DNA from: Spirochaetes bacterium RBG_16_49_21
Lineage (GTDB): Bacteria; Spirochaetota; UBA4802; UBA5550
Reading direction: 5' to 3'
Length of the DNA: 36,027 nt
Assembly (NCBI GenBank): GCA_001829495.1
Contig: MIBJ01000006.1
Span: 1 to 36,027 of the forward strand
Positions 1 through 7,396 of this stretch are shown in pieces (the stretch's first letter is position 1; each line of letters opens with the position of its first letter). A model generated the notes under the pieces. It was not told where the DNA came from and did no database searches. It saw only the letters and a list, made by a program, of their open reading frames with translations. Made by a program: the position numbers and the translations under genes.

Positions 1-569
1 ACCATTCGGGCTACAGCATCCATATTCGCGGACATGCGGATGCGGATCTGGAATCGGCATGCAGATCGGAGAAGATGGTCATGATCTCCGATAATCCGGG
101 GATGATGATTGATAAGATCATGCCCGGGAGGCCCCTGCACGGGGAGATCGATATACGGGCGGTGGACGATTCCCCGGCCGCGGGCGATTTCGCTGCCGTC
201 GCGATAGAAAGCTATCTGAGCCTCGGCATGGCGGCTGATGTGGGCTCACGGATCTTCGCGGAGCCCGAGAGAATCATCCGGCCGTACAACTATGCGGTCG
301 TGGGCTATTTGAAAGGCGCTCCAGCCTCGTGCGCGATGGCCCTTCTGTCGCATTCCATCGCCGGGATCTATTGGGTGGGCACGATCGAGGCCGCCCGCAA
401 CAAGGGAATGGCTGAGGCGTGCACCCGCGCGGTCGCGAATGAAGCATTGCGGCGCGGCGCGGCGTTCGTCGTGCTTCAGGCCAGCAAGTTCGGCGAGCCG
501 ATATACCGGCGCATGGGATTTAAGGAATTCAGCAAATATCCGTGGTATATGTATTTCAGTAAGGGCTGA
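1..569 (+). CDS. GNAT-family N-acetyltransferase, 5'-truncated by the window edge
   Basis: The frame is open to the left edge (codons in phase from base 3), so the ATG at 75 is probably internal and the gene starts outside the window. The C-terminal half shows the GNAT fold: a strand with YWVGTIEAARNKGMAEACT, corresponding to the acetyl-CoA pyrophosphate-binding loop (usual form Q/RxxGxG/A), then an alpha-helix, VVLQASKFGEPIYRRMGF and a closing YMYF strand. The 'IYRRMGF' ending is typical of GNAT enzymes. It should transfer an acetyl group from acetyl-CoA to an amine; the substrate cannot be told. A C-rich/G-rich hairpin follows about 55 bp after the stop. Family call is firm, substrate unknown. 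Confidence 0.85.
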   Translation, partial: HSGYSIHIRGHADADLESACRSEKMVMISDNPGMMIDKIMPGRPLHGEIDIRAVDDSPAAGDFAAVAIESYLSLGMAADVGSRIFAEPERIIRPYNYAVVGYLKGAPASCAMALLSHSIAGIYWVGTIEAARNKGMAEACTRAVANEALRRGAAFVVLQASKFGEPIYRRMGFKEFSKYPWYMYFSKG

Positions 570-626
570 ATGTTTTTCAAAGGTTATGCGGACATTACCC
601 ACATCTCACTTTCTCATGCCCCCCAA

Positions 627-641
627 CCCCCCGGAGGGGGG
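627..641. repeat. GC hairpin of the 'CCCCCAACCCCCC' repeat family
   Basis: A C6/G6 stem with a 3-nt loop lies just after the acetyltransferase gene. The surrounding core, CCCCCCAACCCCCC followed by a G-run and GCTAA, recurs in both arms of the large foldback at 5938-6203. It could act as a weak terminator but has no T-run. Confidence 0.5.
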
Positions 642-649
642 CTAATACG

Positions 650-711
650 GTAGCCGCCGATTCACGCCGATAAACGCGGACTAATCTGCGTTCATCTGCG
701 TCCATTGGCGG
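650..711. repeat. Imperfect palindrome (CCGCCGATTCACGC family)
   Basis: The left arm beginning CCGCCGATTCACGC at 654 pairs imperfectly with the right arm ending in TTGGCGG at 711 across about 58 bp. An 18-nt piece of the left arm (650-667) recurs with one mismatch at 22815-22832. The gap 570-913 otherwise holds one more C5/G5 hairpin (778-790) and a promoter; I see no gene in it. Confidence 0.6.
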
Positions 712-851
712 TTCCATTATTATACCTGAGTAGTTACAATATATAAATGTCTTTATAATATTACATAATCTTCAAGTCCCCCTTCGGGGGATTTAGGGGG
801 CCGGGAAGCTCGATTGAAAGATATGGCTAATGGGTCACAGGAGGATAGTTC

Positions 852-880
852 TTGACAGATTCAGAAATATCATACATATA
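852..880 (+). promoter_or_regulatory. Sigma-70-type promoter for the 914 gene
   Basis: TTGACA at 852-857 is a consensus -35 box. A 17-nt spacer leads to CATATA at 875-880 as the -10 box, inside an AT-rich stretch. An AGGAGG ribosome site follows at 903-908, correctly placed before the ATG at 914. Confidence 0.6.
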
Positions 881-913
881 TATTGTATATTATCTTAACA
901 ACAGGAGGGTCTT

Positions 914-1315
914 ATGAACGTCAAACGATTTATCATTGCAAGCATTGTTGTCTATATTGTTGTTCAAGTTCTCGACTTTATAATACATGGCCTCATTCTT
1001 GCCGATACGTATAAGACACTTGCCAATGTATGGCGGCCCGATATGATGTCTCTTGTATGGATATTTTATGCCGCCGGTCTGGTATTCGCCGTTCTCTTCG
1101 TGTATATTTTCATAAAAGGATATGAAGGCAAGGGAATTCTGGAGGGCGTGCGCTATGGCGCCATCATGGGACTCTTTATGAATGTGATCGGTATGTTCGG
1201 CCAGTACGTAATGTATCCGATCCCGTTTTTGCTTTCATTGCAATGGTTCATTTACGGAATGATTGAGTTTATCATCGCCGGGATGGTTGTTGCGGCTATA
1301 TACAGACCGGAATAG
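914..1315 (+). CDS. Small four-helix membrane protein, function unknown
   Basis: The 133 residues form about four hydrophobic segments (roughly residues 5-28, 45-68, 78-100 and 108-130) joined by short loops. There is a KGYEGKG cytoplasmic-type loop near residue 70, and no signal peptidase site or catalytic motif that I recognise. The start is well set by AGGAGG seven bases upstream and by a good promoter at 852-880. The SET-domain gene follows after only 3 bp, so the two are probably co-transcribed. It resembles small uncharacterised DUF-type membrane proteins, but I cannot name the family with confidence. Confidence 0.75.
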   Translation: MNVKRFIIASIVVYIVVQVLDFIIHGLILADTYKTLANVWRPDMMSLVWIFYAAGLVFAVLFVYIFIKGYEGKGILEGVRYGAIMGLFMNVIGMFGQYVMYPIPFLLSLQWFIYGMIEFIIAGMVVAAIYRPE

Positions 1316-1318
1316 TAA

Positions 1319-1822
1319 ATGATCCGTACCATGAATTCCTGCCATATGCTGATCCGGGATACGGGAAAGGGGAAGTCTGTTTTTGCCGATAAAGACTTTA
1401 TGAGCGGTGAGTTTATTTGCGAATTTACCGGTAAAATATGCACGAAAGAGGAATACGTAAGGCTCCATGACCCCGACAACAACCACTTTCTGCAAATCGA
1501 CGACGACCGGTTCATGGGCCCGTCCAATCAGGCTGATGATCTGGTAAATCATTCCTGCAACCCCAACTGCGGTCTGGAGTTTGCGAACGGCAGGATCAGG
1601 CTCAGGGCGATCAGGGAGATCAAGAAGGGCGACGAGCTCACCTTTGACTACTCGACCACCATGGATGAGGACTGTTGGGAGATGAGCTGCCTCTGCGGTG
1701 ATGAAAATTGCAGAAAGGTCATCCGCGATTTCAAGCACCTTCCCCCTGAGCTTCAGGCCGGATATATGGCTCTCGGAATTGTGCCGCCATACATTGCAAA
1801 AAAGATCAATCCTTCTTGTTGA
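1319..1822 (+). CDS. SET-domain protein-lysine methyltransferase
   Basis: This single-domain, 167-residue SET protein would transfer methyl groups from S-adenosylmethionine to lysine. Visible motifs are GKGKSVFA (residues 16-23, N-terminal SET strand), NHSCNPN (77-83, cofactor-binding knot), ELTFDY (106-111, catalytic Tyr), and a post-SET-like Cys cluster at C124, C126 and C131 that may bind zinc. Downstream of a small membrane protein gene by 3 bp, it has only a weak ribosome site and is probably translationally coupled; Met5 or Met10 are other possible starts. Its 3' end overlaps the convergent deoxyhypusine-synthase-like gene by 17 bp. Bacterial SET proteins are widespread but their targets are mostly unknown. 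Confidence 0.9.
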   Translation: MIRTMNSCHMLIRDTGKGKSVFADKDFMSGEFICEFTGKICTKEEYVRLHDPDNNHFLQIDDDRFMGPSNQADDLVNHSCNPNCGLEFANGRIRLRAIREIKKGDELTFDYSTTMDEDCWEMSCLCGDENCRKVIRDFKHLPPELQAGYMALGIVPPYIAKKINPSC

Positions 1823-2840
1823 AGAGACCGGCCCAGTTTCTACGCTCCCTTCTTTTCCAGTCGCCGTTATGGTAGACGTAGCTTGCGATGAGCGGCAGCA
1901 CGGCTGTTGCCTCTGCGTAAACCATCTGTTCGTATGTTGTATCAACCTTGCCCCAGGACGATGCTTCCTTCAAGGTTGAGCTGGAACAGGCGCCGTCGCG
2001 AACGTCGGCCACGGTTATCTGCACGGCGTATTTATGCATGGGCACCTTTTTCCCCAGGAGCTCGGCACATACAACCGTGTCCTGCGCGAAATTTTTGGGA
2101 ACGCCGCCGCCTATCATGAAGAGGCCTGAGATCGGCGCATTGATTTTTATCTGCGTGAGCTCGTAAAAATCCCTGACCGAATCGATCGATACATACGCGT
2201 TCCGGTTTTCGTGCTGGTGCATGACGAGGCCGAAGCCCGCGCTTGAATCGCTGAACGCCGGGCAGAATACCGGGACCTTGTGCTCGCAGGCCGATTGAAC
2301 AAGTGATTCTTTTTTCTTCGCGTTTTTAGCCAGGTATTCCCCCATCCGGGAGATGAACTCCCGCGAGGAATACGGCCGCCGCTCGAGGCCGTCGGCGATT
2401 TTTGTTATCGCGGCGTCGCACTGCTGCAGCTCTTCCTCGTCGATATAGGTGTCGTAGATACGGTCTATGTACAGATTTCTCAGCATCGTATCATCGACCC
2501 ACTGGCTTCCCCGGTAATGGAGGTAGCCCAGAGCCTCGAAAAAATCCATGTCCACGACTGCCGCGCCCGTGGCCACGACCGCATCCACCATGTTGTATTT
2601 GATCATATCCGAATAGATTTTCATGCATCCGGCCGCGCCCGTGCTCCCGGCTATGGTCAGGATGATCGTGCAGTCCCTGTCGTTGATCATGCGGCTGAAT
2701 ATCTCAGCTGCGGAGGCTGTTTCCCGCGCGGCGAAGGACATCTCTTTCATTGATTCGATTATTTTCGTCGAATCAAAAGAGGCGATGTCAATATGCTGCA
2801 CCGGCCTGTTGAGGAGGGTTTTTTTATCCATTCGGTTCAT
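1806..2840 (-). CDS. Deoxyhypusine synthase-family enzyme (bacterial, polyamine-forming)
   Basis: The 344-residue protein belongs to the deoxyhypusine synthase fold. It shows TGAAVVDMD (91-99), GGGVPKN (244-250, NAD site) and the SSWGK motif, whose Lys298 aligns with the catalytic lysine that carries the aminobutyl intermediate in the eukaryotic enzyme. Bacteria have no eIF5A, and bacterial homologues are known or proposed to transfer the aminobutyl group between polyamines (homospermidine-type synthesis). The start ATG shares one base with the stop of the agmatinase gene (TAATG), with AAGGAG just before it, so the two are translationally coupled. Agmatinase makes putrescine, a likely acceptor or donor. 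The exact product is inferred. Confidence 0.88.
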   Translation of the reverse strand: MNRMDKKTLLNRPVQHIDIASFDSTKIIESMKEMSFAARETASAAEIFSRMINDRDCTIILTIAGSTGAAGCMKIYSDMIKYNMVDAVVATGAAVVDMDFFEALGYLHYRGSQWVDDTMLRNLYIDRIYDTYIDEEELQQCDAAITKIADGLERRPYSSREFISRMGEYLAKNAKKKESLVQSACEHKVPVFCPAFSDSSAGFGLVMHQHENRNAYVSIDSVRDFYELTQIKINAPISGLFMIGGGVPKNFAQDTVVCAELLGKKVPMHKYAVQITVADVRDGACSSSTLKEASSWGKVDTTYEQMVYAEATAVLPLIASYVYHNGDWKRRERRNWAGLFNKKD

Positions 2841-3694
2841 TATCGGTTCTCCTTAAAGATATAGCTTAACATCTTATATACGAGCTTTGCAGCGGTAAAG
2901 TCATAGGGCTTGCTGAATTCGTTCGGACAGAGCTCCACCACGTCGAATCCGACGATTTTTTTTGTCCCGGCAACTTTTCTGAGCAAGTCAAGAACGTCAT
3001 ACCAGAGCAATCCTCCCGGTTCCGGTGTGCCGGTTGCGGGCATTATCGAAATGTCAAAAACGTCAACGTCGACGGTGATATAGACAGCCTCGCTCAACTG
3101 CTCGATTGCTTTTCCCATCCACGAGCCGCCCGTGGCGATTTCATCAGCATAGAAAATCCGTCCCCGCTCCGCCGCTTTCCGCTCAGCGGCATCCATGCTC
3201 CGGACGCCCACCTGAACAATAGGGCACGATTCCCTCACCCGCGCAAGGGTGCAGGCGTGGTTGTACCGGGAGCCGTTGAATTCATCCTGGAGATCGGCGT
3301 GCGCGTCAAGCTGGAGCACGCATATATTGTCGTGAAAACGCGCGTGCGCCCGGACCGCGCCTATGCTCACCGAGTGCTCCCCGCCCAGGGTCACCACAAA
3401 CTTGCCTGCCCGGATATGGCCGGCGACCCGCTCCCGAACCGCGTCAATCATCAGCTCGGGCGATTTTTTCACTCGAACAGGAGCGTCCGTATAGATCCCC
3501 CGTTTGTACACCTCAGAGTCGGTTTCCGTGTCATAAAGATACATGTTCCACGAGGCTTCGACAATCGCCGCGGGTCCCTTGTCGGCGCCCTTGATCCAGG
3601 TGGCGGTGCCGTCATACGGAACCGGGAGGATCACGATCTTCGAATTCTCGTATGCGTCGTATCCGGCGGGCAGGTCGCCGAATCCCGGTTTCAT
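2840..3694 (-). CDS. speB: Agmatinase / arginase-family ureohydrolase
   Basis: This enzyme hydrolyses agmatine to putrescine and urea with two Mn2+ ions. Counting from an upstream TTG codon at 3736, the metal ligands are GGEHS (His121), DAHADLQ (Asp144, His146, Asp148) and DVDVFD (Asp223, Asp225), all intact. The NGSRYNHAC stretch after the second motif fits agmatinase rather than arginase. The start is uncertain: the TTG at 3736 has no ribosome site, so I prefer the in-frame ATG at 3694, which begins MKPGFGDLP. It heads a two-gene operon with the deoxyhypusine-synthase-like enzyme. Other substrates of the ureohydrolase family are possible, but the neighbour supports a polyamine role. Confidence 0.9.
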   Translation of the reverse strand: MKPGFGDLPAGYDAYENSKIVILPVPYDGTATWIKGADKGPAAIVEASWNMYLYDTETDSEVYKRGIYTDAPVRVKKSPELMIDAVRERVAGHIRAGKFVVTLGGEHSVSIGAVRAHARFHDNICVLQLDAHADLQDEFNGSRYNHACTLARVRESCPIVQVGVRSMDAAERKAAERGRIFYADEIATGGSWMGKAIEQLSEAVYITVDVDVFDISIMPATGTPEPGGLLWYDVLDLLRKVAGTKKIVGFDVVELCPNEFSKPYDFTAAKLVYKMLSYIFKENR

Positions 3695-3811
3695 CTTCCT
3701 GATCTTTTTTATGTTCTTGTCTCCTTTTGCATGCAAGAATTATGGCGAAACAAAAAATCGAAAATTCGTACCAAGTTTTATTACTCGAGTTAGACGAATT
3801 TTGTTAATGCC

Positions 3812-3942
3812 TCATACCCCCTCCCCCCTACATGGGGGAGGGTTGGGGTGGGGGTGATAAATTTATGGCGAACAAGTGACTTTTGTATTCCAAAAACATC
3901 TTTTTCACCCTCCCCTCACCCCTCCCATCAAGGGAGGGGAAC
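3812..3942. repeat. Two C-rich/G-rich hairpins in an intergenic gap
   Basis: The gap between the agmatinase gene and the next gene (3737-4127) holds two strong hairpins: a 9-bp stem at 3819-3827/3834-3842 and an 8-bp CCCCTCCC/GGGAGGGG stem at 3919-3926/3932-3939. They sit about 75 bp apart and resemble the hairpins inside the 10972-11110 element. No gene is supported here. Confidence 0.6.
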
Positions 3943-4065
3943 TGCTTTAATGAGAAATCGCCTAACTCAACTTATTTATTATATTAAATCCAAAGCCGAA
4001 TGGGTAACGATTCGAACAACGTATGAGCGGATGTCAAGCCTTATCAAGAGCAGGGCTTAGAAAAT

Positions 4066-4138
4066 TAATCTCCCATACGGGGAGAAAAACCCTCGACATT
4101 AGTCGGAGATTTTAATAGGCTTGCGGAATGGGAGATTA
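4066..4138 (+). promoter_or_regulatory. Inverted repeat that would hide the start codon at 4128
   Basis: TAATCTCCCAT (4066-4076) is the exact reverse complement of ATGGGAGATTA (4128-4138), the start codon and first codons of the following gene. In mRNA these 11 bp could pair across a 51-nt loop and block initiation. The gene has no clear ribosome site outside this region. Regulatory meaning is inferred. Confidence 0.4.
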
Positions 4139-5135
4139 CCGTATAAGATTAAATAAAATAACCGCCCAAGTTTGCGCAGTTGCTGCTTGCATTATTCTAC
4201 CTATAATTGCCCTGAATGCCGTCACGCTGGATATCAATGCGGACCTTACCCAAAAGGCGATCTCCGGAATAACCAATGCTTCATCCTTGATTATTTCCGA
4301 TGCCTTCGACCCCATGACCCATTCCCATAAGGGGGATTTAAGCGCAAAAGTGGTTCCGTGTTGGTTCAAGGTCTCGAAGATATACGACAAACCGGCGATC
4401 CTCAGCGATAATTTGATGGGAGTCGCAGCCGGGGTGGGGGCCGGTTATGCTCTCAGCGACCGCTGGATATGGTATGGCATTTTCGCAAGCATCAATACAG
4501 GGGGCGACGTATATGCGCGGCATTTCAAGTTTTACAAAATCAATCTTGATTACAACCTTTATTCATTTTTTTCGGGATTCGGATTCGATGTTGCTCACTA
4601 CAAGGACCTGTCGATCCCCATCTACATCGGCATCAGCGTTCAGGGATATGATACGGCCATCCGTCTGAAGCCGCTTCCTTTTTCCTACGATATCCTCAGT
4701 AATAAACTCGAAGGCATTGGCGCAAATACCACCAAAGGGAGCGGCGCGCTCTTTGGCTATTCGGCGAGTGTGGCAATCTCTTATTTGCTGCTCAAGAGGT
4801 ACAAGGTCTCCCCTTATTTTCTTTTTTACCGGACCATCAATAAGCCGTATCTTTCCTCGCGTTTCACGTTCTGGTTAGATACGCCTTTTCCCGGGTTCTA
4901 TCGTCAAAATACCCGTCTCAAAATGCAAATAATCACGGCTTACATGCTGGGCCTCAGTGTGTCCGCCATTGCGTCAAAAAATTGGTCGGTATCGGTAAGC
5001 CTCGGCGGCGCGTTAATGAACCTCACCGGCATGAGCAGCGCATTATATAGCGGATTGAACATGTACGATGTAATCGTGGGGATCAGCTATAATATCAGCT
5101 CTGAAACTCGATTGGATTCAGCGAGTCGTAATTAA
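4128..5135 (+). CDS. Putative outer-membrane beta-barrel protein, unknown function
   Basis: A signal peptide covers about residues 1-31 (basic start, hydrophobic core ending IIALNA). The remaining 300 residues alternate polar and hydrophobic positions with many aromatic and glycine-rich strands (for example GVAAGVGAGYALSDRWIWYGIFA and YSASVAISYLLLKRYKVSPYF) and no catalytic motif. This is the usual look of a spirochaete outer-membrane barrel. It ends in a strand near GISYNISS, though not in the classical terminal Phe. The start codon lies in an inverted repeat. Its 3' end overlaps the convergent remnant gene at 5132 by 4 bp. The barrel call rests on composition and pattern only. Confidence 0.65.
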   Translation: MGDYRIRLNKITAQVCAVAACIILPIIALNAVTLDINADLTQKAISGITNASSLIISDAFDPMTHSHKGDLSAKVVPCWFKVSKIYDKPAILSDNLMGVAAGVGAGYALSDRWIWYGIFASINTGGDVYARHFKFYKINLDYNLYSFFSGFGFDVAHYKDLSIPIYIGISVQGYDTAIRLKPLPFSYDILSNKLEGIGANTTKGSGALFGYSASVAISYLLLKRYKVSPYFLFYRTINKPYLSSRFTFWLDTPFPGFYRQNTRLKMQIITAYMLGLSVSAIASKNWSVSVSLGGALMNLTGMSSALYSGLNMYDVIVGISYNISSETRLDSASRN

Positions 5136-5257
5136 TGCCCGCTTTTAGCATATAACGGCGATAACTTATTGCTCCATTTTATGCCATCGGTGGAACTCCA
5201 CAAGGTGTAAACGGACTCGTAATCCTTGATTTTCATTTCACGCATGGAAAATTTCAT
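5132..5257 (-). pseudogene. Remnant of a GNAT acetyltransferase (N-terminal fragment)
   Basis: From about 5245 the minus strand reads MREMKIKDYESVYTLWSS followed by TDGI, which closely matches the start of many GNAT acetyltransferases (pattern KxxDYExVYxLWxxTxGI). Similarity stops near 5180 and a stop codon follows at 5132-5134, so about 100 or more residues of the catalytic domain are missing. It is in frame with the upstream mop gene through the palindrome at 5269-5343, giving a 138-codon composite frame. I read it as a decayed gene and not as a functional C-terminus of Mop. Confidence 0.55.
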
Positions 5258-5268
5258 AAATACCCTCA

Positions 5269-5343
5269 ATTGTATCATTTTCCCTCTCACTCGAAGGAGA
5301 GGATGCCATCCTCTCCTTCGAGTGAGAGGGAAAATGATACAAT
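5269..5343. repeat. Perfect 37-bp inverted repeat (foldback element)
   Basis: Arms 5269-5305 and 5307-5343 are exact reverse complements separated by a single C. The core contains CTCTCACTCGAAGGAGAGG. The element sits exactly where the mop gene should stop and joins it to an acetyltransferase remnant, so it looks like an insertion or a repair scar. The single-base spacer makes it a near-perfect cruciform. Confidence 0.9.
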
Positions 5344-5548
5344 CAGCAGCTATCATGACGTTTGATGCCTTAATTACTATATATACCTCTTTTCCCACAG
5401 ACAACGACAGATTATGGACCGATTCCTTTGTTATTATTGAAACGATTTCAATGCCGCCGGCCAGCTCCACCAGAACCTCGGAATTAACGGAGCCGTGGGT
5501 CAATTTTTTGATTTTTCCCTTAATGACGTTTCTCGCGCTTATTTTCAT
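5342..5548 (-). CDS. Molybdate/molybdopterin-binding Mop (TOBE) protein, stop codon lost
   Basis: The first 69 residues (MKISARNVIKGKIKK to ASNVMIAAD) are a complete Mop/TOBE domain, including the SARN and VIKASNVM motifs that bind molybdate oligomers in Mop proteins. The family is normally 68-70 residues. No stop follows: the frame runs on through the 37-bp palindrome and an acetyltransferase remnant to 5132, giving 138 codons. The start is firm, with GGAGG upstream and an ATGA overlap with the tautomerase stop. It probably stores or buffers molybdate. Whether the extended protein is stable is unknown. Confidence 0.8.
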
Positions 5549-5805
5549 GATGATCCTCCGGTTTTATTTTTATCAGAAAACGGATTATAACCCGGCTTCT
5601 TGAATAGGGAATCATACCGGTTCAATATGTCGTGCCGGTAGACCTTTCCCGGCCACTCTTCCGGAGTCACTTCTACGATATCAACCGATATGGATGATTC
5701 TTTTGTACCGGCGATGCGCACAAAAGAATCGGTTATTGCCTCAACAAGCTTCTTCTTCTGTTCCGGCGTTCTTCCCGGATACATTTTGATTATTATATGC
5801 GGCAT
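5545..5805 (-). CDS. 4-oxalocrotonate tautomerase-family protein
   Basis: The start at 5805 (Met17 of the longer open frame) exposes Pro as residue 2, the N-terminal catalytic base of this family, in MPHIIIKMYPGRTPEQK. The 'GRTPEQKKKLVEAITDSF' helix is diagnostic. At 86 residues it is longer than the 62-residue classical enzyme and extends in a Pro/Gly-rich tail. It overlaps the mop start by 4 bp (ATGA), so the two are co-translated. It would tautomerise a small keto or enol acid; the substrate is unknown. Confidence 0.85.
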   Translation of the reverse strand: MPHIIIKMYPGRTPEQKKKLVEAITDSFVRIAGTKESSISVDIVEVTPEEWPGKVYRHDILNRYDSLFKKPGYNPFSDKNKTGGSS

Positions 5806-5937
5806 TGTTTTTTTAAACGAGCAGATAACGATCAGATTTACAGATTTTAACACTCATATACATAGTTGTTTGTCAATCTTATTACTTGCCGTAGAGACCG
5901 TATAAAAAGTCAGTGTTAATGTCTACATCGCTTTTGT

Positions 5938-6203
5938 AGATCCCCCAACCCCCCGAGGGGGCTCCCGCTAAAGCCCCCTCGGGGCTAACAACTACCCTCA
6001 AGTGTGTAAGCAAGGGGGATAAGAAGATAGAAGAGATGATAGAGATACATTTTTAGCGGAATATTGTTAAAATTGAAGAGGAAAAACAATCATTTAAGCT
6101 CAAAAAATAAAATTATCTCTGATATCTCTTCAATTCCCCTATCCCCTGTTCTTACACATGGAGATGTGGGTAGTTGTTAGCCCCTCGGGGGGTTGGGGGG
6201 TCT
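5938..6203. repeat. 266-bp foldback element with long imperfect arms
   Basis: The left arm (5938-6047) and right arm (6114-6203) are homologous in inverted orientation. Both carry AGA-Y-CCCCCAACCCCCCGAGGGG, then CTAACAACTACCC, GTGTAAG, GGGGAT and AAGAGAT...AGAGATA. The left arm has an extra 24-nt hairpin (around 5960-5984). The 66-nt centre is AT-rich. There is no open reading frame. ATAAAAAGTC occurs at 5902-5911 and again at 6271-6280, flanking the element at unequal distances. The gap 5806-6391 holds only this element. Confidence 0.85.
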
Positions 6204-6391
6204 TAACGATTGGAAGCGGTGAAAGCATAGAATATTTTTATTCTAAAATTCCTTTTAGGAATTAACTCTGATAAAAAGTCGGCTTTTCTTAATCTATATC
6301 TTCAAATTAACTTGACGCTGTCTATTTTATGGGAAAAGCTTAAAGACCGAGAAATATGATAGTTGTTTATAATAGAAGGAGAAATTGTATC

Positions 6392-6853
6392 ATGAAAAAA
6401 ATTACAGCAGGCGTCGTGATTTTTCTGTTTGCCCTTGTATTTTTCAGTGTTAATGTAATGGCCGAAGGTTCTGTCGCCGGAATATGGAATACGATAGCCG
6501 ATCACGGTCCGGACAGAGGGAAGACAGAATTCTATATTGAGATATTTGAAAAAAGCGGCCTGTACTACGGTAAGATCGTCAAGCTTCTGCTCAAGCCCAA
6601 GGATGCGCTCTGCAACCAATGCCCGGAAAATTTGAAAGACAAACCGCTGCTCGGCATGATCATTTTAAAAGACATGAAAAAAACCGGGAAGGCGGACGGC
6701 GATTTCGGAGCAGAGTACGCAGGCGGAACGATAATGGATCCTGAGAATGGCAAAAGCTACAAATGTAAACTCTGGGTCAAGGGAGACGTGATAACCGAGC
6801 GCACCTATGGCAGGCTGTTCTATAGAACTCGGAACTGGCACCGCGTCAAGTAA
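6392..6853 (+). CDS. DUF2147-family secreted protein
   Basis: After a signal peptide (MKKITAGVVIFLFALVFFSVNVMAE) the mature part carries the DUF2147 pattern: GIWNTI at the N-terminus, YGKIVKLL, CNQCPENLKDKPLLGM (paired cysteines) and MDPENGKSYKCKLWV, ending YGRLFYRTRNWHRVK. The family is a small lipocalin-like periplasmic barrel of unknown function. The ATG at 6392 is preferred over the upstream in-frame start at 6356 because it begins the signal peptide and has AAGGAG 11 bases before it. It stands alone between the foldback element and the convergent DinB-like gene. Confidence 0.85.
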   Translation: MKKITAGVVIFLFALVFFSVNVMAEGSVAGIWNTIADHGPDRGKTEFYIEIFEKSGLYYGKIVKLLLKPKDALCNQCPENLKDKPLLGMIILKDMKKTGKADGDFGAEYAGGTIMDPENGKSYKCKLWVKGDVITERTYGRLFYRTRNWHRVK

Positions 6854-6877
6854 TCCGGCGTTGAATCGCCGGGAAAA

Positions 6878-7345
6878 TTACGCGCTCCTATTTTTTAACT
6901 CCTGCAATCTCCGGTCAAACAGATCAATATGCCACTGTATATGCTTATAATAATCCTTGACCAGATGCTCCAACGTCAATTGCTCGCCGTCTTTTATCCA
7001 GTAATGATTCAGAATATCTTCATTGATATTTCTTATTATATGTAAAAGGAAATCATTATAATATTTCCACAGTTCGATCAATACGTGCCAGTCGAAATCG
7101 TTCATTTTCTGCACCTGTTTCCATTTTTCCGTGTCATACGCGGGGAATTCAAGGCTCTGGTCCAGGTGCAGACGCACGAACCGCTGGTGGTTATTTGATG
7201 CGGAATCCACGAGGTGGCCGACCATCTCTTTCAACGACCATGTATCTTCCGATAAACGGATCGAGCTGAGGGGCTCCTCGCTTTCGCGCATTTTTTTGTA
7301 AAAGCCGTTTATCAGTCCCTCATATTCGGTGATGTTGAACTTCAT
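6878..7345 (-). CDS. DinB-like (DfsB/YfiT superfamily) metalloprotein
   Basis: This 155-residue four-helix-bundle protein has the DinB metal triad: His44 in WSLKEMVGHLVDS, and His135 and His139 in YYKHIQWHI. NNHQRFVRLHL after the first helix is also typical. DinB-superfamily proteins include thiol transferases that use bacillithiol or mycothiol and many of unknown role; the exact reaction cannot be read here. The start has a GGAG-type ribosome site (complement of CTCC at 7352-7355). It is divergent from nothing nearby and converges with the DUF2147 gene at a 24-bp gap. Confidence 0.8.
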   Translation of the reverse strand: MKFNITEYEGLINGFYKKMRESEEPLSSIRLSEDTWSLKEMVGHLVDSASNNHQRFVRLHLDQSLEFPAYDTEKWKQVQKMNDFDWHVLIELWKYYNDFLLHIIRNINEDILNHYWIKDGEQLTLEHLVKDYYKHIQWHIDLFDRRLQELKNRSA

Positions 7346-7396
7346 GGTGTTGCTCCTTCATGGGTGATTCATCTCTATCTCCCGGCCGACGATCTT

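Noticed and set aside
3848..4060. 70-codon frame between hairpins
   Set aside because: It covers the GC hairpin, has no ribosome site and its product has no sensible protein character.
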